From Arthrobacter terricola (lineage in GTDB: Bacteria; Actinomycetota; Actinomycetes; Actinomycetales; Micrococcaceae), in assembly GCF_004354015.1 (NCBI RefSeq), contig NZ_SMRU01000027.1, forward strand, positions 1 through 64,000: a DNA stretch of 64,000 nucleotides. The letters run 5' to 3'. Under the pieces are notes generated by a model. It had not been told where the DNA came from. It made no database searches and saw only the letters and a program-made list of their open reading frames with translations. Positions 43,462 through 52,190 of the stretch are shown here, one piece after another (positions within the stretch are counted from its first letter, which is position 1; the number at the start of each line of letters is the position of its first letter). The translations under genes were made by a program, and so were the position numbers.

Positions 43462-44607
43462 TCACCTGCCTGATATTGGCTGCTGCCCGGTCTGCTGACG
43501 GCAAACGGCGAGATGGTATGGCAAGCCTGCGAACCGGGGGACACATTCGTGGTCCAGATGCGCGAATGGGTCGTACTCCAGTTTCGGGGGCCAGAACTCG
43601 TGCAGGAAGCCTGGGTTGATGTCGGCCACGCGCTCGAGACGTTCAAGGGCAGAGTGCCACCGTCCCCGAATCTGGTCTAGAACTCCAAGATTGATCTCGA
43701 CGTGCCGGTAACGGGGGTCGCAATGCATAGACCTCAAGAATGAGGCCTCAGCCGCATCGTGCGATCCTTGGCTAAGCTGGACAAGGCCCAGCATGCTCCA
43801 CGCCCGGGCGTTCTGCGGGTCGAGCTCGGTGGCGGACTCCAAGTGCCATAGGGCCTCGTCGGCCCGGTCCATACCGCGAAGGATCTGACCGCGTGTGAGA
43901 TGAGCCCCAGCGTCGTCCGGGTCAAGGACCACCGCTCGCTCCGTGAGCTGGTCCGCGGCATCGAGCAATCCGAGCTTCTTGATAACCATCGCCAGTTTGC
44001 AGAGCAAGTCGGCGTTCTCGCCCTCACTGGAGATCCGGGACCTCAATAGTGATTCGTACCACTTCGCTTTCATTTCACGAACGTTCCGTGGTCGCAAGTG
44101 GCCGAAGTGATTGATCGTTACATCGACCGGCTGGCTACGGCCACCGGCCCGAGTCACGGCCGGTATGACCGACTCGCCGATGGGGTTCTCGTACCGGATG
44201 TGGGGCATAGAGCGAAATGCGCGTACGGGTTGGTCTATCGAAAATCCACCGCTGACGAAGAAGTGCACTCGAATGAACGTCAGTGCGTGGACGTCGATGG
44301 GTTGTGTGCTGATCACATCCCTTAGTCTGTTGGCGCTCTCCGGAGTGAACTGTTCGTCCGCATCGATATACACGACCCAGTCGCTTGTCACGAGATCCAG
44401 CGCGACGTTGCGAGCACGGGCGAAATCCCCGCCCAATGTTGCGACTCCGACCTTGTCGGTGTAGCTTTTTGCGATCTCGATGGTGCGGTCGCTGGAGCCC
44501 GTGTCAACGACGACGAGCTCATCGACGGCATCTAGGGCCGATTCGAGGCACCGCCCTAGGTACTGCTCCTCGTTTTTGGTCATGACACACAACGTCACGC
44601 TGGTCAT
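43462..44607 (-). CDS. Family 2 glycosyltransferase with TPR repeats
   Basis: 381-aa protein. Residues 1-220 are a GT2 GT-A fold: SVTLCVMTKNEEQYLGRCLE, VVDTGSSDRT, and WVVYIDADEQFT (DxD). The second half is TPR-like (LLDAADQLTERAVVLDPDDA, EALWHLESATELDPQNARA). This matches SunS-like and protein/peptide glycosyltransferases. GGGAG precedes ATG 44607. It follows a GT8 gene in the same direction. Acceptor unknown. Confidence 0.88.
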   Translation of the reverse strand: MTSVTLCVMTKNEEQYLGRCLESALDAVDELVVVDTGSSDRTIEIAKSYTDKVGVATLGGDFARARNVALDLVTSDWVVYIDADEQFTPESANRLRDVISTQPIDVHALTFIRVHFFVSGGFSIDQPVRAFRSMPHIRYENPIGESVIPAVTRAGGRSQPVDVTINHFGHLRPRNVREMKAKWYESLLRSRISSEGENADLLCKLAMVIKKLGLLDAADQLTERAVVLDPDDAGAHLTRGQILRGMDRADEALWHLESATELDPQNARAWSMLGLVQLSQGSHDAAEASFLRSMHCDPRYRHVEINLGVLDQIRGRWHSALERLERVADINPGFLHEFWPPKLEYDPFAHLDHECVPRFAGLPYHLAVCRQQTGQQPISGR

Positions 44608-44689
44608 CCGCAACTCCCTGAATGTTGGACGGCTATAAGTGAACGTTCGGAGGGCCGTGGCCCTGGGTAGCGAGCGGCTCCGGTGCAAC

Positions 44690-45577
44690 CTAGGGGTTCC
44701 CCTGAATTTTGTTGAGGGCACATCTGTATGCTTTCCACCCCCAAGGCATTTTGTTCAATCTGGGGTCGAGCCAAGGCTTTTCTGGTCCGGAGTAGTGTCT
44801 AATCTGCACTGCTTGCATCAGTCGCTCGCCCTCATCCAGCGGTAGGTCATCTCTGGTCCAATACCACATCGCATTCCAGGATTGGGGCAGTTCCAAGAAC
44901 TGTCCGCCAACGGCCGCATTTAGCCCTTCCTGATCGGCCCATGCGGCTAGGCCAGCGCTGGATGCGCAATAACTCCAGGCGCTTTCAAAAGTTCCCTGTG
45001 CACGAATCAGATCGAGGTTCAACAGCATGACGCCAGCATTGAAGTATTTTGCGGCGGGGTCAAGGTGGTAGTCAGGCCAGTTCTGTATTCCTCCTCGAGA
45101 CCCCACAAACGGTATCCCGCAGTCGTGGATCGCGGCCAAAGGCAGGTCCCCGAGATCAAGCTCCCATAGTTCTCCGAGATCGCTCAATGTTAATGTGTCG
45201 GTGTCGATGTATATGACTCGGCGCCATGAATCGGGCAAAATCTCTGGGAGCAGTAGTCTGGCGTATGTCGCGGCAGATATCCAGGTTCGGGCGGGATCAG
45301 CGAGGGAGAGCCATGATTGGACAGCTGGCTTTACAAATTTGACACGATCCCCATGCGGCGCCCAAGCATCCGATAACATCTTCCGTGATTCTCGGTGAAT
45401 GCCGCAGTCTATTACGATTATCTCGACCTTTGTTGGATCGCTGGCTACGTCCAGAATCGACCCGACTGCGACGGCAAGCGGCAGGGAATATACCTCGTCT
45501 GCACAGAGTGCGATTCGCATCGGATGCTGAATGGTAGCTTGTTCGATCGATTTTGATTGTCCAGTCCAACTAATCAT
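44690..45577 (-). CDS. Family 8 glycosyltransferase
   Basis: 295-aa retaining GT8 enzyme: RIALCADEVYSLPLAVAVGS at the UDP site, VIYIDTDTLTLSDLGEL (DxD), KYFNAGVMLLNLDLIRA and QEGLNAA, and HYSGPEKPW near the end, all typical of the LgtC/galactosyltransferase family. ATG 45577 has a good GAGGGGAAC; the frame is open to 45661. It lies 82 bases upstream of the GT2-TPR gene, suggesting a glycosylation pair. Confidence 0.9.
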   Translation of the reverse strand: MISWTGQSKSIEQATIQHPMRIALCADEVYSLPLAVAVGSILDVASDPTKVEIIVIDCGIHRESRKMLSDAWAPHGDRVKFVKPAVQSWLSLADPARTWISAATYARLLLPEILPDSWRRVIYIDTDTLTLSDLGELWELDLGDLPLAAIHDCGIPFVGSRGGIQNWPDYHLDPAAKYFNAGVMLLNLDLIRAQGTFESAWSYCASSAGLAAWADQEGLNAAVGGQFLELPQSWNAMWYWTRDDLPLDEGERLMQAVQIRHYSGPEKPWLDPRLNKMPWGWKAYRCALNKIQGNP

Positions 45578-45664
45578 GTTCCCCTCTCTCGCTTCTATTG
45601 GCAGCTTGCGGTGTTGCCTTTGACTCAGTCTCGTTCCTAACGGGGCCCAGGGAGCTAACACTTA

Positions 45665-45988
45665 TCATCCGCTGGACCCTTGGTATCGGTTGATGCATAA
45701 CTGGAAGGTGGCCCGGGCGATGCCATATCCGATCAGCCCGGCCAATGGGGAACCCCAAGCTAGCCAGGCTGGCACGCCCGATGTCGCGGCATGTCCGGTG
45801 ATGGCGGCGGCGGGGAGGTAGGCGATGAATGCGACCGGGATGATGGTCAGTACGGATTGAACAGGATTGGGCAGGATGGTGAGAGGATAGTTGCCGACGG
45901 TGTCCATCAGCTCTTGGAACCGGAATGCCCAGGTGGCGGCTCCGATCGTGACTGCCCGGCGCGCGGTCCTGAACCCAGCCTCAGACAT
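45665..45988 (-). pseudogene. Truncated ABC-2 permease
   Basis: 107 aa. The C-terminal region RFQELMDTVGNYPLTILPNP, VQSVLTIIPVAFIAYLPAAA is the end of an ABC-2 permease of the DUF990/ABC-2 drug family, normally about 260 aa. The N-terminus is short (MSEAGFRTARR) and joins that region directly, so four or so membrane segments are missing. The start overlaps the ATPase stop by eight bases, as in an intact pair, meaning that an internal deletion removed the middle. Confidence 0.72.
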
Positions 45989-47045
45989 GGTCGTTCTCGG
46001 GCTCGGCGTAATGCAGGAACGCCGTTCGGACAACGTCTTCGAGATCGTCCTCTTCTACCGCAATGTTGTCCACCTCGAGCGTTTGGATCACTGATGTCAG
46101 CGCTTCCTGTAATGACGGCGGCGGCGTCATGCGCATGTCCGGCACCCGTGCGACGAGCGGTCCTCGGCGCTCTGCAACGCCGAGCCCTGGAACGTCCACC
46201 GGGGCGTCCGGGCGCGCGAGTTCCACCTCGATGCGGAAGGCGGCGCCGAAGCGCTGTCTCAGCTCAGTGATTTCGCCGTCGGACACCACCCGTCCGGAGT
46301 CGATCACGATCACCCGTCGGCCGAGGCGCTTCACCTCGTTCATGTCGTGCGTGGTGAGTAGCACGCTGCAGCCGCGCTCGTCGACTTCCTGCCGCAGGAA
46401 TCGGCGGACCTGCTCCTTGGCCACCACGTCCATGCCGGTGGTCGGCTCGTCGAGGAAGATCACTGGCGGCTCATGGAGCAGAGCGCCGGCGAGGTCCGCG
46501 CGGACCCGCTGCCCGAGAGAGAGGTTCCGCATCTTGTTGTCCCAGAACTCCGACAGAGCCAGCATTCCATCCAACTGTTCGAGCCGTCGGTGCATCGCCC
46601 GGTCCGAGATCCCGTAGATGTTCTGCAGGATCGTGAACGACTGGCGAGCAGGCAGGTCCCACCACAACTGACTCCGCTGGCCGAAAACCACTCCGATCGC
46701 CTTCGCGGTCGCGACGCGGTCCCGCCGAGGGTCCGACCCGTCCACGAGGACTCGGCCCGACGTCGGCTGTACCACGCCGGTGAGCATCTTGATCAAGGTC
46801 GACTTCCCTGCGCTGTTCGGCCCAAGCAGGACCACCAACTCCGCCGGAGCAACGCCGAATGTCACGTCCTCGACCGCCACGTGGGTGCGCTTGACGGGAC
46901 GAAAGAGCGACTGTATCGCTCCGGACAATCCGGGCTGTGACATCGTGGTTGTGAAGGTCTTGCGCACGTGCTCGGCAACAATGGCGGTCGCGCTCGTCGA
47001 GGACACTGCCCACTGCCTTTCGTCTCGAAGGTTGATCCGGGACAT
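45981..47045 (-). CDS. ABC transporter ATP-binding protein
   Basis: 354-aa NatA/DrrA-like ATPase: Walker A GPNSAGKST, Q-loop region GVVFGQRSQLWWDLP, signature LSLGQRVRADLAG, Walker B VIFLDEPTTGMD and H-loop LTTHDM. The C-terminal extension of about 90 residues is typical of ATPases paired with ABC-2 permeases. AGGGGCAGG precedes ATG 47045. The downstream permease is truncated, so the complete transporter may need a second permease elsewhere. It sits next to the methyltransferase and opposite the radical SAM operon. Confidence 0.9.
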   Translation of the reverse strand: MSRINLRDERQWAVSSTSATAIVAEHVRKTFTTTMSQPGLSGAIQSLFRPVKRTHVAVEDVTFGVAPAELVVLLGPNSAGKSTLIKMLTGVVQPTSGRVLVDGSDPRRDRVATAKAIGVVFGQRSQLWWDLPARQSFTILQNIYGISDRAMHRRLEQLDGMLALSEFWDNKMRNLSLGQRVRADLAGALLHEPPVIFLDEPTTGMDVVAKEQVRRFLRQEVDERGCSVLLTTHDMNEVKRLGRRVIVIDSGRVVSDGEITELRQRFGAAFRIEVELARPDAPVDVPGLGVAERRGPLVARVPDMRMTPPPSLQEALTSVIQTLEVDNIAVEEDDLEDVVRTAFLHYAEPENDHV

Positions 47046-47094
47046 AAGTACCTGCCCCTGAAGCGCAGGACTCGTTCGGGTAGGAAAAGGTCGG

Positions 47095-47895
47095 TTAGTC
47101 CCGGGGACGCCGGGCGGTCAATACCTCCGACTGCAGCGTCTGCACAAACGTCCCGGTGTCGCTGAAACCACGAAGAACTGCGAATAGCTCGTCCTCAAAT
47201 CGTGGCTTGTTCTCGCCGAGCAGCGCTGGCGAGCTGTGGGAGTAGGAGAACTGGCAGCCGACGAGTTCGTCGAGAGTCTGCGTCAGAGGCCATGTGAACG
47301 ACGTCACCGTGACCTCGGAGAAGGCCGACCGCTGCAGCACTGTCTCGTGGCGGTCCTTGGGGTGCTCATAAACACCTGATCCAGCGCGACGCACTGGCCC
47401 CAACCATCGCGCGCGGACGTCGTCAATAGCCGTCTGCCAAGGTGGGTCAGCCGTTGCCGAGGCACCGCTCACCACGACCACCGCACCGCCGGACTTGATC
47501 ATGTCATCGAGGACCCGAAGGGTCTCGTCGCGGTCAGTCCAGTGGAACGCTGCCGCGAAAAACGCTGCTTCGAACTGGTCACGCCCAAGCGAGCGGAGTG
47601 TCGATGAGTCGCCCTCGACGATCCGGATGTTGTGTACGCCCTCCCGCTCAGCCGCCAATCGAACCTGATCGTTCATATCTCGCGCGGGCTCCACCGCCAC
47701 GATCTCCCCGACGTACGGTGCCATACCCAATGTGAAGTGCCCCGTGCCAGAACCGACTTCGAGAACTCGCGATGTTGTGGACAACTGGAGGTCCCTAACG
47801 ATTGCCAGGAACATCTCGGACGGGTACCCCGGTCGGAACTTTGCGTAGTACTCGGCGGTTCCCGTGAAGAGTTCGGCTGGATCAGCATGACTCAT
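47095..47895 (-). CDS. SAM-dependent class I methyltransferase
   Basis: 266-aa enzyme: motif I VLEVGSGTGHFTLGM, acidic end of strand 2 IVAVEPARDM, and FFAAAFHWTDRDETLRVLDD. It resembles Methyltransf_11 proteins of the trans-aconitate and antibiotic types. GGCGG precedes ATG 47895; upstream in-frame codons lack a ribosome site. It ends 50 bases before the ABC ATPase begins, so the three minus-strand genes are an operon divergent from the radical SAM operon and may provide tailoring or resistance. Substrate unknown. Confidence 0.88.
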   Translation of the reverse strand: MSHADPAELFTGTAEYYAKFRPGYPSEMFLAIVRDLQLSTTSRVLEVGSGTGHFTLGMAPYVGEIVAVEPARDMNDQVRLAAEREGVHNIRIVEGDSSTLRSLGRDQFEAAFFAAAFHWTDRDETLRVLDDMIKSGGAVVVVSGASATADPPWQTAIDDVRARWLGPVRRAGSGVYEHPKDRHETVLQRSAFSEVTVTSFTWPLTQTLDELVGCQFSYSHSSPALLGENKPRFEDELFAVLRGFSDTGTFVQTLQSEVLTARRPRD

Positions 47896-48058
47896 GGAAC
47901 CGCCTTCGACGTCTGGAAGTTTCGCTCGACCGGTCTCGGTCGATGGCCGCCGCAGCCATAGGTTTGTCGCTATGGGTTCCGGCGATTGCCCGCTGCCCCT
48001 GTTCACCATTAACCTTGCCTCCCCCTGCCGGTCGTTTAGGTGCCTGTGCCGTCACACT

Positions 48059-48070
48059 CTAGTCGAGTAG
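48059..48070. promoter_or_regulatory. Operator-like CTAGTCGAGTAG
   Basis: Matches 11 of 12 bases of the palindrome at 29264 and lies in the divergent promoter region, 139 bases before the radical SAM start. The 47896-48197 gap holds no gene. Confidence 0.4.
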
Positions 48071-48103
48071 ATGCTCCAGCTTCAAGAGTATAGACAGCAT
48101 CAG

Positions 48104-48115
48104 CTACACGAGTAT
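48104..48115. promoter_or_regulatory. Operator-like CTACACGAGTAT
   Basis: Matches 10 of 12 bases of CTACTCGAGTAG, with its centre 45 bases from the previous copy. Two spaced copies suggest cooperative binding or a copy for each divergent promoter. Confidence 0.38.
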
Positions 48116-48197
48116 ATGGTCCATGTTCATTGAGTCCTTCCGGCAATCGCAAGCGCCGTTTGGAGGGACGACACGCCGAATTGTGGGGAGCGGACCA

Positions 48198-49277
48198 ATG
48201 ACAGCAGGCCTTGTTGAAAGCCGAACGCAGATTGCACGCCTGGGGCAGGAATGGGATGTCCCAGAGGAGGACGTTCTGCTCATCGCCCTCAACAAGGCGG
48301 GCGTACGATCGCGCATCCCGAAGCCACGAATGCGTGTCCGGTTGAGGCTGACGTCGCGCCCGGAGGAGGAGATCTTCCTCATTCTCTCGTTGGGTAGGAT
48401 CGACTCGCCGTTCCAACTCGAGGAGCACGAGATAACCCTGTACGGCGAGCGGGTTGCCACCGTCGAGGAGCTTGAGGACGACGATGCGGTCCTCGGTTAC
48501 TTCCGGAATGGGCGGAAGGTACTTACCCTCAACTCCAACGCCCGCAGCCAGTGCATCGGGTGCGCTTTCTGCCCCAACACCATGGAGGCAGCTTCGGACC
48601 CCAAGCTCGCTGTTCTCGACGACTTGGACGCCTACCTGTCCGCCCTCGTCTCCGACTTCGAGCTCGAGGACCTCAGTGGCGTAGAGACCGTAACGATTTG
48701 CACGGGGTGTTTCCACCACGAGCAATTGGCGCTCGATCACCTCCGAATGGTTCGTGCGTCCATGACGAACCACAACAGTCAAGGCAAGATTCATTTCCTG
48801 TCGAGCGTTCTCACATCCGACGAAGGGCTGGATGCTGCTGCCGATATCGGGCCGTTCCACCTCACGACTACCATCGAGTGCTTCGGCCGGCGTGGCGAGA
48901 TCCTCAAACAGTCGAAGGCGAAGCTGCGTCCGATCGACGTGATCCCGATCCTCAGGAAGGCCAAAGATCGGGGGATCCTCGCCGACTACACCTATATCGT
49001 CGGTCTCGATTCGCAGCAGCTCGCCGAGGAATACCTCTCGCAATATGCGCCGCTCACGACGACGTTCCCGCGGTTCCAGATCTTCCAGCCTCACTCCGCG
49101 TTCATGGACGTTTACGTCGCTCCGGGCGCTGGGCAGCTCGAATACTACCTCTCCATGCGGAAGATGATCGAGAGATTGTTTATCGACACGGCCCTTCGCC
49201 CTCAGTCGTGGGAGAACTACCGGCCGCTTTGGTACTTTTCATTCGCCGACGAACCCCTCCACAGTGTGCGCCTCTAA
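48198..49277 (+). CDS. Radical SAM protein with CX2CX2C motif
   Basis: 359-aa enzyme from ATG 48198 (GGGGAGCGG upstream); ATG 48123 would add 25 residues with no SD. The cluster motif near residues 119-125 is CIGCAFC, a CX2CX2C spacing rather than the standard CX3CX2C. The following barrel is complete: VETVTICTGCFHHEQLALDH, TTIECFGRRGE and DYTYIVGLDS fit radical SAM strands. A 110-residue N-terminal domain is of unknown function. It starts a six-gene coupled operon. Chemistry and substrate cannot be deduced; the operon suggests a small-molecule pathway. Confidence 0.85.
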   Translation: MTAGLVESRTQIARLGQEWDVPEEDVLLIALNKAGVRSRIPKPRMRVRLRLTSRPEEEIFLILSLGRIDSPFQLEEHEITLYGERVATVEELEDDDAVLGYFRNGRKVLTLNSNARSQCIGCAFCPNTMEAASDPKLAVLDDLDAYLSALVSDFELEDLSGVETVTICTGCFHHEQLALDHLRMVRASMTNHNSQGKIHFLSSVLTSDEGLDAAADIGPFHLTTTIECFGRRGEILKQSKAKLRPIDVIPILRKAKDRGILADYTYIVGLDSQQLAEEYLSQYAPLTTTFPRFQIFQPHSAFMDVYVAPGAGQLEYYLSMRKMIERLFIDTALRPQSWENYRPLWYFSFADEPLHSVRL

Positions 49278-50415
49278 GGCGGGGTCGTGCTCTCACGACG
49301 TCGGTGCAGTCACAGTCACGGCCAGGCGCCTCGAGCCGGGGCCGGTACGTCGTGTCATTCCTGACTGGACCGCGGAGGCCCTCCGCCCGACAGGCGGCTC
49401 TGCATGGCCGGAGGAGCGGGACCAGTGGGTCGTCGTCGTAGAGGATGAGCACGGGTTCCGTGGTGAGTGGGGTCCCGTGTCGACTGCGACTGTGGAGATC
49501 GTCAAGCTACAGCTGGCCCCGGTCCTTGTCGAAGGCGTCGGGCTGCCTAGCTGCACCGGGACCGATGCGCTGGCACCCGTGGGTCGGCATCAGCGCGGGG
49601 CACACATCCGCATCGCACAGGGAAGCGTGGATCTCGCGTTGTGGGATCTCCGAGCGGCTCGTCACGGCGTCCGGCTGCAGACCTGGCATGGCGACGCTCC
49701 GGTGCGGTGTTATGCATCGGCGCTCGGCTTCGATGTTCGACACCCGCTTGCCCCGGACGTCGCCCAATGGATCGCCGCCGAGGGCTATGCCTTCCAGAAG
49801 TGGCGCATGCTAGGCGACCCCGAAGAGGTGGGACGTGATCTCAAGGGCGTGAAACGGATCGTCGAACGCCTCGGCGACGGTCAAGAAGTCGCCGTTGATG
49901 GGGTGGGTCGTTGGGATCCCGCGTACGCCGCAAGGGCGTTGCGCGGGCTGGCCGATCTCGGAGTTCGATGGGTTGAAGAGCCGGTAGCGGACCCGAGGTC
50001 GATCGCCCGTTTTGGCGTGCATGTCCCGCTCGCCTACGGGGAACACGTCTATGACCTGGCAGATCAGATCGATCTGGTGACGAGCGGACTGATCTCAGTG
50101 TGGCAACCCGACGTGGGTTGGTCGGGCGGCCTGACTCCGGCCCTTCTCGCCGCACAAGTTGCGAACATCCGTGGACTGCTGACCTACCCGCACGGTGGCA
50201 CGCTAGAGGCTGCGCACGCTCTCGCCGTCATGGCGGGTCCTTCTGTAGTCCCAGCTGTCGAGTACCACCTAACCCAGGAGCCGACCCGTCAGCGCTTCTG
50301 TCTCCACCCCCAGCAGCCGGTCGCAGGCGTTCTGACCCAGCCACCGCCCAGCGACATTGGTTCGCGGTTCAGTGTGTCCGATTCCGATCCAGTGAAGTTG
50401 GTGGGAGCGTCATGA
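49264..50415 (+). CDS. Enolase-superfamily (MR/MLE-like) enzyme
   Basis: 383 aa from GTG 49264, overlapping the radical SAM gene by 14 bases. The barrel has YAFQKWRM (catalytic Lys), VAVDG, WVEEPV and AYGEHVYD (three metal ligands Asp, Glu, Glu), WQPDVGWSGG and TYPHGG (an Asp-His dyad as in the mandelate racemase subgroup). The capping domain is residues 1-130. It should abstract an alpha proton from a carboxylate, for dehydration, racemisation or lactonisation. The start has no SD, in line with translational coupling. Confidence 0.88.
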   Translation: MCASKAGSCSHDVGAVTVTARRLEPGPVRRVIPDWTAEALRPTGGSAWPEERDQWVVVVEDEHGFRGEWGPVSTATVEIVKLQLAPVLVEGVGLPSCTGTDALAPVGRHQRGAHIRIAQGSVDLALWDLRAARHGVRLQTWHGDAPVRCYASALGFDVRHPLAPDVAQWIAAEGYAFQKWRMLGDPEEVGRDLKGVKRIVERLGDGQEVAVDGVGRWDPAYAARALRGLADLGVRWVEEPVADPRSIARFGVHVPLAYGEHVYDLADQIDLVTSGLISVWQPDVGWSGGLTPALLAAQVANIRGLLTYPHGGTLEAAHALAVMAGPSVVPAVEYHLTQEPTRQRFCLHPQQPVAGVLTQPPPSDIGSRFSVSDSDPVKLVGAS

Positions 50416-51056
50416 TCTCAGTCGTCAGCTTGGACATAGGCGGCACGGTCGCGGTGAATTCGCGTGGTCCGGTGACCGCGCAAATCGCGACACTGGTGGG
50501 GCGGCCCTTCCCAGAGGTGCGCGAGTTCCTGCAGCCGTATAAGTGCATGAGGATCGAGATCGAGGCGTTAGCCGACATTCTCAACGACGCGTTGTCCCCT
50601 GAGCGAGACGTGCGCATCGAGCTAGCGGGTCTCCTCACCGCGGCGAAGAGAACGGCGTGCGACATTACGACGTTCAGTGATGTCGAGAAAACCCTTGAAA
50701 CACTGAGGGATCGCGGCCTGAAGATCGTCCTGTTTAGCAATGTTCTCGGCGCGATCGCACCGACAGCCGGCGAGGCGTTCCCGTTGACGGATCTGGTGGA
50801 CGGGGTCTTTTACAGCTGCGATATCGGTGCCGCCAAACCGAGTTTGGCTGCGTTTTCCTATGTGCAGTCGGAAGTCGGTGCACGTCGTGAACAGATCCTC
50901 CATGTCGGCGACGCAGTCGCCACGGATATCGAGGGCGCGACGGATGCAGGTTGGCACAGCGTGCTCTTGGACCGAGAAAGAAGACACCCTAACTGCATTC
51001 ACAGCTTGGAACAGATCGTTGAATCGTTAGAGCGAATCGGGGGAACACAACGATGA
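50412..51056 (+). CDS. HAD-superfamily hydrolase
   Basis: 214-aa HAD phosphatase. Motif I SLDIGGT has the nucleophilic Asp but Gly where most phosphatases have a second Asp two residues later (DxD becomes DIG), motif II is VLFSN, motif III K in IGAAKPSLAAF, and motif IV ILHVGDAVATDIEGA. A small cap is inserted after motif I. The DxG start is uncommon for phosphatases and may shift the chemistry. ATGA couples it to both neighbours. It may dephosphorylate a pathway intermediate. Confidence 0.87.
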   Translation: MISVVSLDIGGTVAVNSRGPVTAQIATLVGRPFPEVREFLQPYKCMRIEIEALADILNDALSPERDVRIELAGLLTAAKRTACDITTFSDVEKTLETLRDRGLKIVLFSNVLGAIAPTAGEAFPLTDLVDGVFYSCDIGAAKPSLAAFSYVQSEVGARREQILHVGDAVATDIEGATDAGWHSVLLDRERRHPNCIHSLEQIVESLERIGGTQR

Positions 51057-51712
51057 TCACAGAGAACAAGGCATTTGGTCGCGTGTCATGGCGCCAGCCC
51101 TCGGATATGAGGATGCCCGTTGCAGGGTGGTGCGTCGAGGCACGCCAGGATCCGATCACGGGTCTCGTCGCCTTTCCAGACTTCTACGACGAACTGCCTG
51201 ACATCCTTGAGGACTGCCGAGCACGCGGCGTCCACCTGGGGATTGCGATCGGCGACGTCGATGACCTCAAGGCCTATGTCGAGCACTCGAAGAGCTCTGA
51301 CCCTGCCGCGTTTGGTCACGTAGCTGGCTGCGCACTCATGCAGTCGCTTGGGGACTCATCTACCCGCTGGTACCACGCGTTGAACCTCGAACTGGGTTGT
51401 CTCGCAACCTTTGGAGGCGACGAAATCATCGTGGCTCTTCCGGTCGAGCGCAATCGGGAAGGGGAGTTCGTCCAGCGGATCTCCGACCTCCGCGACCTGC
51501 TAAAGTCCGAACTCCCGCGTACGGTCTCGTTCGGTTTCGGAGTCCTGTGGCATGAGGATCTCGCCCGGCTTGAGTCCAGCGCGAGCCTCAGCGAGATGGC
51601 GGTCGGCTTGCTGAGCCGAATCGACCAAAGTCTTTTCGGGGCAAAGGCGGAGGCCCGCGGGCGCGGTGAGCGATATGGTGGTCTCCTGTCGGAGGCGAAG
51701 GTCCATGTCTGA
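51053..51712 (+). CDS. GGDEF-like (nucleotidyl cyclase fold) protein
   Basis: 219-aa cytoplasmic protein coupled by ATGA to the HAD gene. DPITGLVAFPDFYDEL (33-48), IGDVDDLKAY (66-75) and FGGDEIIVALP (120-130) reproduce the GGDEF order: first metal Asp, the alpha-1 region, and the GGDE(F/I) hairpin. The fold is therefore a palm-type GTP-binding cyclase. There is no sensor domain and no inhibitory RxxD site visible. In a metabolic operon it might make c-di-GMP as a signal, or act on a nucleotide as GTP cyclohydrolase III does with the same fold. Confidence 0.78.
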   Translation: MITENKAFGRVSWRQPSDMRMPVAGWCVEARQDPITGLVAFPDFYDELPDILEDCRARGVHLGIAIGDVDDLKAYVEHSKSSDPAAFGHVAGCALMQSLGDSSTRWYHALNLELGCLATFGGDEIIVALPVERNREGEFVQRISDLRDLLKSELPRTVSFGFGVLWHEDLARLESSASLSEMAVGLLSRIDQSLFGAKAEARGRGERYGGLLSEAKVHV

Positions 51713-52190
51713 CGTTTCCCAGCTTCCCGAACTGCCGAGTACGCCCGGATCACAGGTCGACTGTGAGGCAACCGTGGTGGAGGTCGACGGCCGGCGAATG
51801 CTGGCACTGCCATACAGGGCGGGTTTCGGACGGTCCCGTGGCCGCAAGTTCCGGATCACCGGGAGCGAGGGCAGTCGGCTCCCCTCCCAGGTGGTGATGG
51901 TCGTGCGCGACCAGGCGATGGTTCCATTTCCGGGATCAGCCGGGCTGGGCGATACCGTGTGCGTCCGTCTGCGATGCCTCCGCCAGCGGCCGAGGATCTC
52001 GGTACCCGCTGACCTGGCGACCGAGCTGGAAGCGGCAAGATTGTCGGTCGACGTCATGTCCGCCCCCGAAGCAGCGCAATTCCTCACCATGATCCACGAA
52101 GCCAAGGACCCCGAAATCCGGTCGCAGCGAATCGATACCACGATCGCTGCGATTCGCCAGCGAACTCTCGAGACTGGGCGGAGCGAATGA
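51705..52190 (+). CDS. YdeI/OmpD-associated-like protein (DUF1905 + OmdA)
   Basis: 161 aa, overlapping the GGDEF-like gene by 8 bases. Residues about 18-95 match DUF1905 (CEATVVEVDGRRMLALPYRA, GLGDTVCVRLRC). The C-terminal part (VPADLATELEAARLSVDVMS, LTMIHEAKDPEIRSQRID, TTIAAIRQ) matches the OmdA/YdeI 'bacteriocin protection' domain with its conserved IxxAKxxETRxxRI. The domain is linked to peptide-antibiotic tolerance in some bacteria; mechanism unknown. In this operon it could be a self-protection factor. Confidence 0.8.
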   Translation: MSDVSQLPELPSTPGSQVDCEATVVEVDGRRMLALPYRAGFGRSRGRKFRITGSEGSRLPSQVVMVVRDQAMVPFPGSAGLGDTVCVRLRCLRQRPRISVPADLATELEAARLSVDVMSAPEAAQFLTMIHEAKDPEIRSQRIDTTIAAIRQRTLETGRSE

